The notes under the pieces were generated by a model, which was given only the letters and a program-made list of their open reading frames with translations, did not search any database and was not told where the DNA came from. From an uncultured Collinsella sp. (GTDB taxonomy: Bacteria; Actinomycetota; Coriobacteriia; Coriobacteriales; Coriobacteriaceae): DNA of 7,706 nt. The position numbers were made by a program, and so were the translations under genes. The first letter of the stretch is position 1; each line of letters opens with the position of its first letter. Positions 6,400-7,706 of this stretch are shown one piece after another. The stretch is from positions 1 to 7,706 of the forward strand of contig CATZEP010000062.1 of NCBI GenBank assembly GCA_958418185.1, in the 5' to 3' direction.

Positions 6400-7545
6400 C
6401 TAGAGCACCTCCGTATAGCTGCCAAAGTAGGTGAAGCTCTCGCACACGTCGTCGATTGAGTCGAGCAAGTCGTCGAGGGCCTTGCTGCCAAAGGGGCAGT
6501 CCAGGTCAAAGTAGAACATAAACTCAAAGTCGTGCCCGGGGATGGGGCGGCTCTCGAGCTTGATGAGGTTGATGTTGAGGGCGTAGAAGCGCTCGAGTAC
6601 GCGATATAGCGCGCCCGGCTCATTGGCCGTGGTGATCATGAGCGAGGTACGGTTGGCACCGGGATAGACACGCGGTTCGCGACTGATGACGACGAAGCGC
6701 GTGTAGTTGTTGTCCGAGTCCTGGATGTTGGGCTCCAGCACCTCGAGGCCATACAGCTCGGCACAGCTGCGCGAGGCGATGGCGGCGACATCGGTGCGCT
6801 CGGAGTTGGCGACCATCTCGGCCGACATAGCGGTGTTGGGGTACTTGGTGGCATGCAGTCCGTGGCCCTCGATAAAGCCGGCGCACTGGGCAATGGCTTG
6901 GCCGTGGCTGTAGACCTCGCGCACGTCGGCGAGCTTGGTGCCGGGTTTGACGAGTAAGTTGTGATCGATCTTGAGGCGCAGCGAGCGCACGATATGGAAG
7001 TCGAACTGCGCGAGCAGGTCGTAGACGGCGTTGACCGATCCGGCAGTTGAGTTTTCGATGGGCAACACGCCAAACTCGCAGAAGCCGTCGCGTATGGCGC
7101 GCATAACGCCCTCGAAGGTCTCAAAGAAGGCGATATCGGGCACGTCGAAGAGCTTGCACGCGGCGATCTGGCTGTAGGCGCCCTCAACGCCCTGGCAGGC
7201 AACGGTAGCCGTCTGGGGGAAGGGCGTGTCAAAGGCTGCGGCCGTGGCACGGGCTATTTGCGACACCGTTATGCCCTTGAGCTCGTTGATGTAGCGCTGC
7301 TGCTCGGCCTTGCTCATGCTCATGAGGAGGCGGAACAGGGTGATGGTCTGGGCCTCGTAGCGCTCGGGTGCGCGGCTGGCGAGGTTGTTGAGTTTGGAGC
7401 GCTCGCGGGCGGGGTCAAAGACGGCCTTGCCCATCTCGATCTTGGATTTGGCGACTTCGGTGGCAATGTCCATGCGCTCGATAAAGCTATCGAGGAGCGT
7501 GGTATCGATGCCGTCGATGGCCTGGCGAATATCGGCAAGGTCCAT
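6400..7545 (-). CDS. pheA: Bifunctional chorismate mutase-prephenate dehydratase (P-protein)
   Basis: The product is 381 aa, the usual length for a P-protein that turns chorismate via prephenate into phenylpyruvate. Residues 1 to about 90 are an AroQ-type chorismate mutase helix bundle with the expected Arg7, Arg24, Lys35, Asp44, Arg47 and Glu48. Prephenate dehydratase starts at about 113 with CQGVEGAYSQIA (117-128), contains PIENSTAGSV, and ends with the catalytic NYTRF (280-284). The C-terminal ACT domain (about 298-375) carries the phenylalanine-binding GAL (311-313) and ESRP (331-334) motifs, so feedback inhibition by phenylalanine is expected. ATG 7545 has an AGGGG ribosome site five bases upstream. 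The frame stays open to 7689, but that extension reads across an inverted repeat and has no family similarity. It is the first gene of the pheA, aroE-aroK, aroQ series. Confidence 0.95.
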   Translation of the reverse strand: MDLADIRQAIDGIDTTLLDSFIERMDIATEVAKSKIEMGKAVFDPARERSKLNNLASRAPERYEAQTITLFRLLMSMSKAEQQRYINELKGITVSQIARATAAAFDTPFPQTATVACQGVEGAYSQIAACKLFDVPDIAFFETFEGVMRAIRDGFCEFGVLPIENSTAGSVNAVYDLLAQFDFHIVRSLRLKIDHNLLVKPGTKLADVREVYSHGQAIAQCAGFIEGHGLHATKYPNTAMSAEMVANSERTDVAAIASRSCAELYGLEVLEPNIQDSDNNYTRFVVISREPRVYPGANRTSLMITTANEPGALYRVLERFYALNINLIKLESRPIPGHDFEFMFYFDLDCPFGSKALDDLLDSIDDVCESFTYFGSYTEVL

Positions 7546-7573
7546 GGAGGCCCCTTTCGTGAATAGTTGCCTG

Positions 7574-7700
7574 GGGTAGTTAATTTGGGACGGGGCTATT
7601 TTAGCTACCCTTTGACTGTCGACGAATCGATGAGATCCAGAGCACCTATCAACTGGCAGATGGGGGTAGCTAAAATAGCCCCGTCCCAAATTAACTACCC
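7574..7700. repeat. Perfect 37-bp inverted repeat with 53-bp spacer upstream of pheA (BIME- or MITE-like)
   Basis: The left arm 7574-7610 is the exact reverse complement of the right arm 7664-7700; pairing stops outward at 7573/7701. Each arm is itself an imperfect palindrome: its outer ten bases GGGTAGTTAA and TTAGCTACCC pair with one mismatch around a loop containing TTTGGGACGGGGC. No T-run follows on either strand, so this is not an ordinary terminator. No target-site duplication is visible in the few flanking bases. The unit lies 29 bp upstream of the pheA start and could fold in a pheA leader transcript if the promoter lies to its right. No clear promoter is seen in 7546-7706. Confidence 0.85.
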
Positions 7701-7706
7701 TTGGGG

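Noticed and set aside
5002..6459. A 485-codon open frame on the plus strand
   Set aside because: It lies antisense to the clearly conserved aroE-aroK fusion, has no recognisable motif, and arises from the high GC and codon bias of that gene.
7546..7689. N-terminal extension of pheA by 48 codons
   Set aside because: The extension reads through the inverted repeat and matches nothing in the P-protein family. ATG 7545 begins exactly at the chorismate mutase domain with a ribosome site.
7574..7700. CRISPR array or ordinary intrinsic terminator
   Set aside because: There are only two copies, in inverted rather than direct orientation, and no T-run follows the stem on either strand.
7546..7706. 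T-box or Phe-leader attenuator before pheA
   Set aside because: No T-box sequence, Phe-rich leader peptide or terminator with T-run was found. The only strong structure is the inverted repeat.

Overview
The window looks like chromosomal DNA from a moderately GC-rich, Gram-positive-type actinobacterium. The gene style, the fused shikimate genes and the short GGGAC-containing palindromes fit Coriobacteriia, probably Collinsella or a close relative. That assignment is recognition from memory, not a database match.

Left third (1-2605, all minus strand): a tight three-gene cell-surface glycosylation operon. In transcription order it holds a DPM1-like GT2 glycosyltransferase (GTG start at 2605), a GtrB/CsbB-type polyprenyl-phosphate glycosyltransferase (start 1627), and the first 225 codons of a YfhO-family multi-pass membrane protein that runs off the left edge. 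The spacings are +6 bp and a 17-bp overlap. CsbB plus YfhO is the known pairing for building a lipid-linked sugar inside the cell and transferring it outside.

Middle (2606-4563): a 160-bp divergent promoter region, then on the plus strand a Wzm/TagG-like ABC permease and a short Wzt/TagH-like ATPase. Together these form an exporter for an undecaprenyl-linked polysaccharide or teichoic-acid-like polymer. A tRNA-Arg(TCT) gene with encoded CCA follows, closed by a strong rho-independent terminator.

Right part (4602-7706, minus strand): an aromatic amino-acid block in the order pheA (chorismate mutase-prephenate dehydratase), a fused aroE-aroK (shikimate dehydrogenase-shikimate kinase), then aroQ (type II dehydroquinase). 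pheA and aroE-aroK are joined stop-to-start (TAGATG). An 18-bp hairpin separates the fusion gene from aroQ. These genes cover dehydroquinate to shikimate-3-phosphate, and chorismate to phenylpyruvate.

Upstream of pheA is the most unexplained structure in the window: a perfect 37-bp inverted repeat with a 53-bp spacer (7574-7700), with no T-run on either side. Its arms and the aroE-aroK/aroQ hairpin share a GGGACRGG core, suggesting a REP/BIME-like or MITE-like family. No transposase, integrase, phage gene, CRISPR array or defence gene is visible. Nothing here is clearly a previously undescribed system; the best leads are the repeats, the aroE-aroK fusion and the CsbB-YfhO/ABC-exporter neighbourhood.
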